Source: Candidatus Solibacter sp. (GTDB lineage Bacteria > Acidobacteriota > Terriglobia > Bryobacterales > Bryobacteraceae). From it: a DNA stretch of 14,073 bases. The translations under genes and the position numbers were made by a program. The stretch is taken from contig JAPKZC010000301.1 in assembly GCA_026394025.1 (NCBI GenBank), positions 10,064 to 24,136 on the forward strand, given 5' to 3'. The first letter of the stretch is position 1. Every line of letters begins with the position of its first letter. This document shows positions 7,373 to 14,073 of the stretch, in pieces. Below the pieces are notes generated by a model. The model made no database searches, was not told the DNA's origin, and saw only the letters and a list, made by a program, of their open reading frames with translations.

Positions 7373-8497
7373 CTATTTCTTCAAGGGCAGCGGAATCGCG
7401 CGTCCGGTCTTGACGGACATCTTGGCTGCCTCCAGCACTTCTTGGACGGATACATGGAGATCCAGCGCCGACGGCCCGTCCAGCGGTAGCTTGTTTCGGA
7501 TTCGGTCCACCATATAAGCGATTGGTTCGGACCGTTCCGACGGCAGCGGAGTGACGGCGAGCGGCTCGCCTTGTTGCGCTCCGCGCCCACCGCCGCCGGA
7601 AGCCGGCGTGCCCGGCTTGCGGATGCTGTTTCCTACGATGCTGCCTTTCATACCGTAGATTTCGTTGCCCAGCCGCTGCGCCGGCGGAAAGTCCCAACTG
7701 GCCTCCAGAATCGCCAGACCGTCCTTGTAGTTCAGCACGATCGTGGCGTTATCATCGACCATGGGAAACGTCTCCGGCTTCATGTGCTGCGCGGTGGCGT
7801 ACACACTTTCAGGCATTCCTTTCAGACCCACGCTCCAGAGCACCAGGTAGCAGCCGAAGTCCATCAGCGCGCCGCCCCCGTTCTGCACCGGATCGGCGAG
7901 CCATGCGGCGAACGAGGACGTCTTCGGATTGCCCGGCCCACCGCTACCCTGCATCCCGTGCAGACGCCAGACCGGACCGATATCGCCGGCATCGATCGCA
8001 GCCTTGGCCGCAAACTGGCTGGCCTGCCATGTGGAGCCGTAGTTGGTCAGGACCAGAATGTGATGCTTGCGCGCCAGCGCCTGAATCTCGAGCGCTTCAT
8101 CGAGCGTGGCGGCGAGGGGCTTCTCCATGATTACGTGGATGCCCTTGGGCGCACAGTACCGGACCACATCCACGTGTCCGTTGGTAGGCGTGAACGCCCA
8201 CACGATGTCCGGCTTGGTCTGGTCGATCATCTTCTTCCAGTCGGCGAAAATCAGGGATTCCGGCACACCCGGGCGGGTCACGTTTTGCGTTTGCGGAATC
8301 ACGTCCTCGCGCGTTGCGCGGCCGATCAAGTCCGGCAGGGTTTCGGAAACGCCCACCAGCTTGACCTTGTCGCCCTTCAACATGGTTCCGAGGTGCAGCC
8401 AGACGTGGGCGTGCAGCATGCTGACAACGGCGATCTTATATTCCTGCGCCGCCAGGGGCAAAGCGAGAAAACACAACAAAGTAACGATGCGCTTCAT
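7373..8497 (-). CDS. Sec-exported Gfo/Idh/MocA family protein with degenerate nucleotide-binding loop
   Basis: The protein has 374 residues from ATG 8497. A Sec-type signal peptide (MKRIVTLLCFLALPLAAQ) precedes a Gfo/Idh/MocA fold. The EKP motif is at 125-127 (HVIMEKPLAATLDEA), and GGGALMDFGCY (207-217) has Tyr in the usual catalytic His/Tyr position. Near the N-terminus the expected G-x-G-x-x-G is replaced by VVSMLHAHVWLHLG, so cofactor binding may differ or be lost. A Gly-rich low-complexity stretch (GTPASGGGGRGAQQGEP) lies in the C-terminal domain. The AAGGAG at 8507-8512 selects this start; reading further upstream to 8581 adds only a basic, non-conserved stretch. It is the second gene of the cluster, about 115 nt after the receptor. 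The role is presumably oxidation or epimerisation of a sugar, or binding of one. Confidence 0.88.
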   Translation of the reverse strand: MKRIVTLLCFLALPLAAQEYKIAVVSMLHAHVWLHLGTMLKGDKVKLVGVSETLPDLIGRATREDVIPQTQNVTRPGVPESLIFADWKKMIDQTKPDIVWAFTPTNGHVDVVRYCAPKGIHVIMEKPLAATLDEALEIQALARKHHILVLTNYGSTWQASQFAAKAAIDAGDIGPVWRLHGMQGSGGPGNPKTSSFAAWLADPVQNGGGALMDFGCYLVLWSVGLKGMPESVYATAQHMKPETFPMVDDNATIVLNYKDGLAILEASWDFPPAQRLGNEIYGMKGSIVGNSIRKPGTPASGGGGRGAQQGEPLAVTPLPSERSEPIAYMVDRIRNKLPLDGPSALDLHVSVQEVLEAAKMSVKTGRAIPLPLKK

Positions 8498-8506
8498 ACG
8501 GACTCT

Positions 8507-8512
8507 CTCCTT
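8507..8512 (-). promoter_or_regulatory. Ribosome binding site deciding the start of the Sec-exported Gfo/Idh gene
   Basis: The - strand reads AAGGAG with 9 nt before the ATG at 8495-8497. This places the start immediately before a clear signal peptide and rejects the longer frame starting at 8581. Confidence 0.7.
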
Positions 8513-8611
8513 CCTTTTGTGTCGTCCACCCAATCCCTTCCTTCCGCCGGCCGCCACTCGAAAAGGGCTGGCGCACACCATTGGGGGATGGCGATACGCC
8601 GGCCAATCCGC

Positions 8612-11600
8612 CTAGAAGGAAACCCTGGCGCCGAACTGGACGGTGCGCGGGCTGTTGCCCTGGCCCGTAATCCTACCGAAGTCGGCGCTGCTCTGTGTCG
8701 TATTCGGGCTTCCGAACAATACCCGGTTGGGAGCGTTCGAGGCCGAGACGCGGACTTCCAGATTGGCGTGTTCGCGAATACTGAAGTTCTTCAGGAGCGC
8801 GAGGTCTTCGTTGACGCTCCACGGCCGGCGCAGGTAGGACATCTGCCGCGGTGTGTCGCCGTACGTCATGTTCGCGGGAAGAGCGAAAGCTTTCGGATTC
8901 AGATACGGAATTCTGCCGAGAGCGGTGGTGCCGATGTTGTCATGGCTCCAGGTCCAGTCCGGGTTGATGAGCGGGATTGCGCCCGTCGTGGCTCCGTAAG
9001 CAAAGTTACAGCGGGCGTTGCTGCCGGCTCCGAAGAAGTTCTGGCCGCAACTGATCCAGAGCGGTGTCCCGGAGACGTAAGTGTGAATTCCCGAAACCTT
9101 CCAGTTGCCGAGAATGCCATCGAGCACCGTGGGCATGTGGTTCAGCAGGCTCTTCCCTTTGCCGACCGGCAGGTCGTAGGTGTAACCGATGCGAATGTTG
9201 TGCGGCGTGTCCTCGTTGTAGGCCACCGACTTATCCAATCTGCGGTTATATGTGTTCTGCGCGGCGCCCAGGGTGCTCCGGTTGGCGTCCTCGCCGTTAG
9301 AAGTGGAGATCAGCTTGCAAAACGTGTAATTGGCCATCAGGTACAGACCTTTGGAGAAGCGGTGCTCGAAGCTGGTCTCTAACGCATGGTAAGTCGAGTG
9401 GCCGTCGTTCTGGCCGCTGGCGTTGCTGTCGATACCGGAGAACTGCGGGTACGGCCGCAGCGCCTGCTGCAACTGCAGGTTGGTCGGGTAACTGGCGTAG
9501 GGCAGTTTGAACCCGGCGGCGACTACGGCGGGGTTGCTGGCAACAGAGCTGATGGTGTTCCCGAGAAGGCTGCCGTAGGCGGCCCAATACTTCGGGTCTA
9601 ACTGGTTTTGAGACTGCAACCGGGAGATCAGCTTGTTACCCACCACGCCGTGATAGGTGGCGCGGAAGACCGAGTCGGCGGTGATGGTGCGCTCGATACT
9701 GAACTGCCAGTCCGCGAAGTAGGGGGCCCGCCCGGTCTTCGAGAAGTAGTAGAACGGGCTCTGTTGGAATAGATTTGTTGTCAGGGTCTGGGGATCTTTG
9801 ATCGGGGGTTTCAGGTTCTGGATCTGGCTGGCGAAGGCAGTGACGCCGTTCTTGGTCAGGAACGAAATCCCGTTCGAGAGGTAGTTGCCGGTGGCGCTGA
9901 AGGTTCCGCCGAAACCCTGGATGCCGTTATCGGCGTTGCCGTCCTCGCGGATCGGCTGGTAGTAAATTGCGCCGCCGGTGCGGATGACGGTCTTCGAATT
10001 GAGCTGGTACGCGATGCCGAGGCGCGGTCCGAAAGCGTTCTTCCGCGTCTCGCCAAAGCGGGTCGGCGTGCCATCGACGCCCGCGTATACCATGGCGCCG
10101 GAGATGCCGCCGAACCCGGTCGCCGGGCACGAGGGGCAGAAGTTGCTGTTGTGGAGATGCCGCTCTTCCTTGGGAATCGGGATCTCATATCGCAGTCCGA
10201 CGTTGACGGTAAGTTTGGCCGTGACTTTGAAATCGTCTTGCACATACCAGGAATAGTAGGGCCAGTGGAAGGCGGTATCGTCCGGGTAGCGGAAACTGCC
10301 GCCGCTCGCCGTGCCGAGAAGGAAGGAGGCAAAATCGTTGCCGGTGTTGGCGATATTCGAATTGCCGGTGCCGGCGGCGCTGAAACTCACGTTGCCCCAG
10401 GTGTTGTTATTGCTGATCCGGCGATAGATGCCGGCGAGGTATTCCATGCCGAACTTGACGCTGTGCCGGCCCTTGATCCAGGCTACCTGCTCCTTCAGGT
10501 TGGTGGTGCGGGAGCGTGAATCGGTGAAGACGGTGTTGCCCCAGGTTGCACCCCCGGCTCCATAAACCGTCGAAACACCGGAAACCAGCGTATTCGGGTT
10601 GCCCTTAAGGAAGATCTGCTGGGCCAGGGCGAACGGGAACTTGTTGACCGAATCGGGGGCTTCGAAGATCTGGCGCTTGTTGAAACCGATGGTCAGGTGG
10701 TTCAGGAGATTCGGCCGGATGACGTAGTCGTCGTTCAACCGGTGATAGACAGTAAGGCTGTCGGACGGGAAACCGCTGCCCGGAAGGCCTTCGAACTGGT
10801 TGATGCTCATCGTGGCCGGGCTGTGGAAGCGGCTGTAGAGATAGTTCACGCGGTGCTTTTCGCTGATCACGTAGTCCAGTTTGATGGAGGGCAATCCGGA
10901 CCGCGAGGTGGAATAACTCCGCGAGCGATAGTTGTTGGTCAGCAGGTTGGGGTTGTCCGGGGAAGGCAGCATGGCCACCAGAAGCTTCGCCGTCGCATCG
11001 ATGCGATTGGCGCAGATCACGTTGGGAACGCCGTTGCATTGCAAGATCGGCCGGTCGGCCGAGTTGGGGATGACATTGCCGGCGGAGTCGAACGGGTCGT
11101 ATAACTGCACCATCTTGCCGGCGCTGTCCACCAGTTTCCGGAAATCGCCGCTCTTAAACTCATCGAGCGGGGCGGTCACCAGGGACGTGGACTGGCCGTT
11201 TCGATTCGAGGAGCGCTCGTAGGCGAAGAAGAAGAACGCCTTGTTCCGGCCGTCATACACCTTGGGGATGTAGATGGGCCCGCCCACGCTTCCGCCGGGA
11301 TTCCACTGGCGGACGATGGGGCGCTTCGAGGCGGCCGTGGTGAACCCGCGCGCGTTGAACACCTCGTTGCGGTTGAACATGAACGCGCTGCCGTGGATCT
11401 TGTTGGTTCCCGACTTGGATACCCAGTTGATGACGCCGTTGGAGGTGCGTCCGAATTCGGCGGAATACGACGAGTTCTGAACCTTGAACTCTTCCATGCC
11501 CTCGACGCTGACGCCGTTCATGGCCGGGTCGTTGCGGCGCTCGCTGTTGGATTCGGCGCCGTCCAGTTGTTCGCTCTGGCCGTCCAGCAGGCCGCCGGCG

Positions 11601-12115
11601 ATGCGGGGATTGCTTGCCGACCCGATCACGCCGGGGGTCAGAACCACGAACGCCAGATTGGCGCGCAATCCACCGCTGATGAACAACGGCAGATCCCTGA
11701 TGGCATTTTTCGGGATGACCTTCCCAAGGTTCGTGCCCTGCACGTCTAAAAGCGGAGCCGCGGCGGTCACATCGACCGACTGGTCCACCGTGCCTACCGT
11801 CAACGTCACATCCACGCTGGCGACAGTGGCGACGTGTACGCCTACACCGGATGTCTCGGCTTTGCGGAATCCGACCTTCTCCGTGGTCACCGTATAGTCG
11901 CCAGTGGGCAGGTACAGGACGTTGTAGACCCCGTCAGCGCTGGTCTTGACGGACTGCGTCAGCCCGGTGTTGACGTTCTTCACCGTGACGGTAGCTTCCG
12001 GCACGGTCGCTCCCGACGAATCCGTGACGACTCCCCGGATCGTACCGCGATCCTGGGCGAAGACGGAACCCACCAGTAACAGAATCACACCGATGAATCT
12101 GCATTGAATGGACAT
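8612..12115 (-). CDS. Oar-like TonB-dependent outer-membrane receptor with carboxypeptidase-regulatory domain
   Basis: The protein has 1167 residues. The signal peptide (about 1-20, ending SVFAQ) is followed by a carboxypeptidase-regulatory-like domain (about 22-105), with GTIRGVVTDSSGATVPEATV and DGVYNVLYLPTGDYTVTTEK segments. A plug domain (about 115-240) follows, with ISGGLRANLAFVVLTPGV and SYSAEFGRTSNGVINWVSKS, then a long beta-barrel that ends in FGARVSF with the C-terminal Phe typical of outer-membrane barrels. This is the large Oar/TonB-receptor type abundant in Acidobacteriota. It would import or bind an oligosaccharide or glycoside using TonB energy, but ligand cannot be read from sequence. 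No SusD-like lipoprotein accompanies it. The ATG has AAGGAG at 12122-12127 with 6 nt spacing, and a strong promoter lies about 60-90 bp upstream. It is the first gene of the eight-gene - strand cluster. Confidence 0.93.
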   Translation of the reverse strand: MSIQCRFIGVILLLVGSVFAQDRGTIRGVVTDSSGATVPEATVTVKNVNTGLTQSVKTSADGVYNVLYLPTGDYTVTTEKVGFRKAETSGVGVHVATVASVDVTLTVGTVDQSVDVTAAAPLLDVQGTNLGKVIPKNAIRDLPLFISGGLRANLAFVVLTPGVIGSASNPRIAGGLLDGQSEQLDGAESNSERRNDPAMNGVSVEGMEEFKVQNSSYSAEFGRTSNGVINWVSKSGTNKIHGSAFMFNRNEVFNARGFTTAASKRPIVRQWNPGGSVGGPIYIPKVYDGRNKAFFFFAYERSSNRNGQSTSLVTAPLDEFKSGDFRKLVDSAGKMVQLYDPFDSAGNVIPNSADRPILQCNGVPNVICANRIDATAKLLVAMLPSPDNPNLLTNNYRSRSYSTSRSGLPSIKLDYVISEKHRVNYLYSRFHSPATMSINQFEGLPGSGFPSDSLTVYHRLNDDYVIRPNLLNHLTIGFNKRQIFEAPDSVNKFPFALAQQIFLKGNPNTLVSGVSTVYGAGGATWGNTVFTDSRSRTTNLKEQVAWIKGRHSVKFGMEYLAGIYRRISNNNTWGNVSFSAAGTGNSNIANTGNDFASFLLGTASGGSFRYPDDTAFHWPYYSWYVQDDFKVTAKLTVNVGLRYEIPIPKEERHLHNSNFCPSCPATGFGGISGAMVYAGVDGTPTRFGETRKNAFGPRLGIAYQLNSKTVIRTGGAIYYQPIREDGNADNGIQGFGGTFSATGNYLSNGISFLTKNGVTAFASQIQNLKPPIKDPQTLTTNLFQQSPFYYFSKTGRAPYFADWQFSIERTITADSVFRATYHGVVGNKLISRLQSQNQLDPKYWAAYGSLLGNTISSVASNPAVVAAGFKLPYASYPTNLQLQQALRPYPQFSGIDSNASGQNDGHSTYHALETSFEHRFSKGLYLMANYTFCKLISTSNGEDANRSTLGAAQNTYNRRLDKSVAYNEDTPHNIRIGYTYDLPVGKGKSLLNHMPTVLDGILGNWKVSGIHTYVSGTPLWISCGQNFFGAGSNARCNFAYGATTGAIPLINPDWTWSHDNIGTTALGRIPYLNPKAFALPANMTYGDTPRQMSYLRRPWSVNEDLALLKNFSIREHANLEVRVSASNAPNRVLFGSPNTTQSSADFGRITGQGNSPRTVQFGARVSF

Positions 12116-12135
12116 CGATCACTCCTTCTCTTCAA

Positions 12136-12150
12136 AGTGCCCATGGCACT
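12136..12150. repeat. Small inverted repeat in the receptor leader (AGTGCC-CAT-GGCACT)
   Basis: Perfect 6-bp arms flank a 3-nt centre in the 5' leader of the receptor transcript, between the predicted transcription start near 12169 and the ribosome site. A second, shorter one (GTGGC-TTG-GCCAC, 12154-12166) sits next to it, close to the predicted start. They could be leader hairpins or protein-binding sites. The arms are short enough that chance occurrence is possible. Confidence 0.35.
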
Positions 12151-12175
12151 ATCGTGGCTTGGCCACCGAGACTCC

Positions 12176-12204
12176 AATATAGCTTCAGTTCTTCCGGGTG
12201 TCAA
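12176..12204 (-). promoter_or_regulatory. Sigma70-type promoter for the receptor-led cluster
   Basis: Read on the - strand, a perfect -35 TTGACA (12199-12204) is followed after exactly 17 nt by TATATT (12176-12181), a 5/6 match to the -10 consensus. The predicted start is near 12169, giving a leader of about 54 nt before the receptor ATG. This is the only strong promoter seen for the eight-gene run. Confidence 0.75.
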
Positions 12205-12225
12205 TTGAATAAATCGTGGAATTGC

Positions 12226-12254
12226 TTGACATTTGCGAATTTGTGCGCAATAAC
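12226..12254 (+). promoter_or_regulatory. Predicted promoter of the GntR-type regulator gene
   Basis: A perfect -35 TTGACA (12226-12231) is followed after 17 nt by AATAAC (12249-12254), a 4/6 match to the -10 consensus. The predicted transcription start is near 12261. The spacer contains TTGCG and CGCAA as an inverted repeat (12233-12237 and 12246-12250). Confidence 0.5.
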
Positions 12255-12268
12255 TCTATTGTATAGAG
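12254..12268. promoter_or_regulatory. Candidate GntR/HutC operator palindrome CTCTATTGTATAGAG
   Basis: Two perfect 6-bp arms (CTCTAT and ATAGAG) flank a TGT centre. The site begins at the last base of the predicted -10 box, covers the predicted transcription start of the regulator gene, and includes the GAGG that serves as its ribosome site. Its core TTGTATAGA is of the AT-rich type bound by HutC-subfamily GntR regulators. Position and symmetry suggest negative autoregulation; it lies about 50 bp upstream of the divergent cluster promoter and might influence that too. Binding by the adjacent regulator is inferred. Confidence 0.5.
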
Positions 12269-12278
12269 GCATAGCCAC

Positions 12279-13067
12279 ATGGTCTCTTTGCTCGTGAAAG
12301 AACCGATTTATCAACAACTGAACAACCAGCTGAGACTTCTGGTCGGCTCGAAGGAGTGCCCCCTCGGAAGCCAGTTTCCCACCGAGCGGCAGATCTGCGA
12401 GCGCTATGGGGTCAGCCGGGCGACCGCCAACAAGGCGCTGTCCAACCTGGTCTCCGAGGGCCTGCTGGAATTCCGCAAGGGCGTGGGCACTTTCGTGCGC
12501 GGGCGCCCCCTGGACTACAACCTCAGGGCGCTGGTCAGTTTCACCGATAAGGCCTTGGCCGCCGGCAAACAGCCGGGCACGGAGGTTCTGCAATTTGAAT
12601 CGGTCCGCGCGGAGGATGTTTTGGACGACGTGCCACACGTGCTCCAGGTGGAACCGGCGGCAGCTCTGTACTACGTCGAGCGGCTGCGGCTGGCCGACGG
12701 TTTGCCGGTCATCCTGGAAAAGCGATACGTCGTCGCGGAGTATTGCCCGGACCTGACGGTGGAGGATGTGCGTGGTTCGCTGTATAGCCTGTGGATCGAC
12801 CGCTATCATCTGCCCATCGAAGGCGCAGACGAGAGCATTCGGGCGGTCAACACCCGTGGCGCCGATGCCAGGTTGCTCAAACTCAGGGACGGTGCGGCTG
12901 GGATGTTGATCCAGTCGGTCGGCCATCTGACCGGCAACCGGCCACTGTGGTCGGAGCGCACCCTCTACCGGGGCGATTCCTATGAATTTCAAAACCGGCT
13001 GGGCGGCATCCAGCCGGAAGGGCATTCGACAGGCAAGTTCTTAGACGTGGCGGACAAGACGTTCTAG
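12279..13067 (+). CDS. GntR family transcriptional regulator, HutC subfamily (UTRA domain)
   Basis: The protein has 262 residues. The N-terminal winged helix (about 8-74) contains IYQQLNNQLRLLVG, LGSQFPTERQICERYGVSRATANKALSNLVSEGLL and the wing GVGTFVRG. The C-terminal UTRA effector domain (about 84-240) shows ALYYVERLRLADGLPVILEKRYV and LWSERTLYRGDSYEF. HutC-type regulators usually repress and are released by a small ligand, often a sugar phosphate or histidine-pathway compound. A divergent receptor cluster and a downstream ROK kinase suggest a sugar-derived ligand here. The ATG at 12279 has GAGG at 12266-12269. The palindrome over its own predicted start suggests autoregulation. Confidence 0.93.
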   Translation: MVSLLVKEPIYQQLNNQLRLLVGSKECPLGSQFPTERQICERYGVSRATANKALSNLVSEGLLEFRKGVGTFVRGRPLDYNLRALVSFTDKALAAGKQPGTEVLQFESVRAEDVLDDVPHVLQVEPAAALYYVERLRLADGLPVILEKRYVVAEYCPDLTVEDVRGSLYSLWIDRYHLPIEGADESIRAVNTRGADARLLKLRDGAAGMLIQSVGHLTGNRPLWSERTLYRGDSYEFQNRLGGIQPEGHSTGKFLDVADKTF

Positions 13068-13074
13068 CAATCCT

Positions 13075-13119
13075 GTGGCGCAGACCGGGAACTGCGCTCC
13101 ACGGTAAGCGGGCATCCCG
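13075..13119 (+). other. Structured spacer between regulator and kinase genes
   Basis: The 66-nt gap holds two potential RNA hairpins. The first pairs GTGGCGCAG (13075-13083) with CTGCG (13092-13096) and CCAC (13099-13102), leaving a 2-nt bulge. The second pairs CGGG (13109-13112) with CCCG (13116-13119). Neither is followed by a T-tract, so termination is not indicated. They may tune kinase expression or protect the transcript; the evidence is structural only. Confidence 0.3.
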
Positions 13120-13133
13120 GCAGAAAGGCGTAA

Positions 13134-14073
13134 GTGAAAGACTTATTCGCAAGCGTGGACCTTGGCGGCACTAAGATCGCTGGAGCCATCGCCGGTTCCG
13201 ACGGCGAGATTCTGGCTGAAGACCGGGTGCCGACCAATTCCCACGAGGGGCACGCCGCCGTTCTCTCGCGGATTGCCGGGCTTGTGGCCGACCTCTCGGC
13301 GCGTCTGGGCGCACAGCCGGTGGCGGTAGGGATGGGAGTGCCCGGACTGGTAGACGTCCGGACAGGCGTCACCCGGTTTCTGCCGAACCTCCCCTCGCAA
13401 TGGCGTGGCGTGCCGGTGGGCCAGACGCTCTCCGCCAAGCTCGGCTGCCCGGTGTTTCTGCTCAATGATGCACGCATGGCGACACTGGGAGAGTTCACCT
13501 TTGGCCGCGGCAAGACAGCGAACACCATGATCTTTCTCACCATAGGGACTGGCATTGGCGGCGGCATCGTCGTGGACGGAAAACTCCGCCTCGGCCCGTT
13601 GGGTGCGGCCGGCGAACTCGGTCATCAGACCATCCAGCGGGACGGCCCTCTCCGCGGGTGCGGCAACCGGGGTTGCCTGGAGGCTCTCGCCAGCGGGCCG
13701 GCGCTGGTCGGCGAGGGAATCCGCTTGTTGCTCAGCGGTCTGGCTCCTGTCCTCTTCGATATGGTCTCCGGGAATGCCGGCATGGTTACGCCGAAAGAGA
13801 TGGGCGCGGCGGCCCGGGCCGGTGACACGGCGGTGCACGAGACAATCACCAGAATTGCCACGTGGCTCGGCATCGGTATCGCCAACATGGTCACTGCGCT
13901 GCACCCCGATATGGTCGTGCTCGGAGGCAGCGTTGCGGCGCTCGACGATCTGCTGCTTGAGCCCGTGCGCGAAACCGTGAAGCAGCGGGTTCGTATGTTT
14001 CCGGTCCAGGATTTGTGCATTGAGCGGTCCTTGCTCGGGGATAAGGCGGGACTGTTGGGCGGCATAGCGCTGG
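13134..14073 (+). CDS. ROK family sugar kinase, 3' end cut by the window edge
   Basis: The frame is open from GTG 13134 to the window end, giving 313 visible residues, nearly full family length. AAAGG (13124-13128) lies 5 nt upstream. ROK hallmarks are present: the phosphate-binding DLGGTK (9-14), catalytic Asp112 in FLLNDARMATLGE, and the GTGIGGGI loop (about 140-147). The metal-site His164 is in GELGHQ, and GCGNRGCLEALASG corresponds to the Cys-rich zinc motif. In that motif the first Cys is Arg174 (LRGCG instead of LCGCG). The C-terminal part includes HPDMVVLGGSV and DKAGLLGGIAL. ROK kinases phosphorylate glucose, N-acetylglucosamine, N-acetylmannosamine, fructose or allose in the cytoplasm; some ROK proteins are repressors, but no DNA-binding domain precedes this one. 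It follows the GntR gene by 66 nt on the same strand and is probably co-transcribed. Exact substrate is unknown. Confidence 0.93.
   Translation, partial: MKDLFASVDLGGTKIAGAIAGSDGEILAEDRVPTNSHEGHAAVLSRIAGLVADLSARLGAQPVAVGMGVPGLVDVRTGVTRFLPNLPSQWRGVPVGQTLSAKLGCPVFLLNDARMATLGEFTFGRGKTANTMIFLTIGTGIGGGIVVDGKLRLGPLGAAGELGHQTIQRDGPLRGCGNRGCLEALASGPALVGEGIRLLLSGLAPVLFDMVSGNAGMVTPKEMGAAARAGDTAVHETITRIATWLGIGIANMVTALHPDMVVLGGSVAALDDLLLEPVRETVKQRVRMFPVQDLCIERSLLGDKAGLLGGIAL

Noticed and set aside
8498..8581. N-terminal extension of the Sec-exported Gfo/Idh protein to a start at 8581.
   Set aside because: The added residues are basic and unconserved, would bury the signal peptide, and the AAGGAG site at 8507-8512 points to the ATG at 8497.
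8580..8607. Possible weak hairpin just after the receptor stop (ATTGG/CCAAT with GGCG-ATA-CGCC inside).
   Set aside because: The stem is interrupted by unequal bulges, there is no T-tract, and the downstream genes appear to depend on read-through, so a terminator call is not supported.
7571..9382. A 603-codon open frame on the + strand, antisense to the Sec-exported Gfo/Idh gene and the receptor C-terminus.
   Set aside because: It crosses two well-supported - strand genes and their spacer, its translation is Arg/His/Val-rich with no recognisable family, and such open antisense frames are common in GC-rich DNA.
13143..13904. A 253-codon - strand frame at the right end.
   Set aside because: The + strand frame from 13134 carries all ROK kinase motifs; the - frame is its antisense shadow.

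Overview
The window is GC-rich bacterial chromosome from what looks like an Acidobacteriota of the Solibacter/Bryobacter type. This is inferred from family content only: a very large Oar-like TonB-dependent receptor with a carboxypeptidase-regulatory N-terminal domain, exported Gfo/Idh/MocA oxidoreductases, a DUF1080 (3-keto-disaccharide hydrolase) protein and an FG-GAP repeat protein. No RNA gene, CRISPR array, insertion sequence or integrase was seen.

Layout. At the left edge, on the + strand, is the 3' part of a type B carboxylesterase (1-1252). It converges on the main gene cluster, and a 21-bp perfect inverted repeat (1276-1322) lies between them. Positions 12115 down to 1334 on the - strand hold one uninterrupted run of eight tightly packed genes. 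In transcription order these are: an outer-membrane Oar-like receptor, a Sec-exported Gfo/Idh/MocA protein, a DeoC-type aldolase, an exported FG-GAP propeller protein, a small YdcZ/DUF606 membrane protein, a broken aldo/keto reductase, a Tat-exported Gfo/Idh/MocA oxidoreductase and a DUF1080 protein. Downstream of the receptor, gaps are 5 to 27 nt or a 4-nt overlap, apart from about 115 nt after the receptor. A 163-bp divergent control region (12116-12278) carries a strong sigma70-type promoter for the cluster and a second promoter, with a palindromic candidate operator, for a + strand GntR/HutC-type regulator (12279-13067). A ROK-family sugar kinase follows from 13134 and runs off the right edge.

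How the genes may work together (inference). The receptor could bring a glycoside or oligosaccharide through the outer membrane. The Tat-exported Gfo/Idh enzyme and the secreted DUF1080 protein match the oxidise-then-cleave route for glycosides, in which C3 oxidation is followed by cleavage of the 3-keto-glycoside. The YdcZ-like protein may move a product across the inner membrane. The ROK kinase and DeoC-type aldolase would handle sugars and sugar phosphates in the cytoplasm. The UTRA-domain GntR regulator would sense a sugar or sugar phosphate.

The main anomalies are these. The aldo/keto reductase has an internal deletion with a frame change that removes its catalytic lysine region. The Sec-exported Gfo/Idh protein lacks a recognisable glycine-rich nucleotide-binding loop. 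The ROK kinase has Arg where the first zinc-ligand Cys normally sits.
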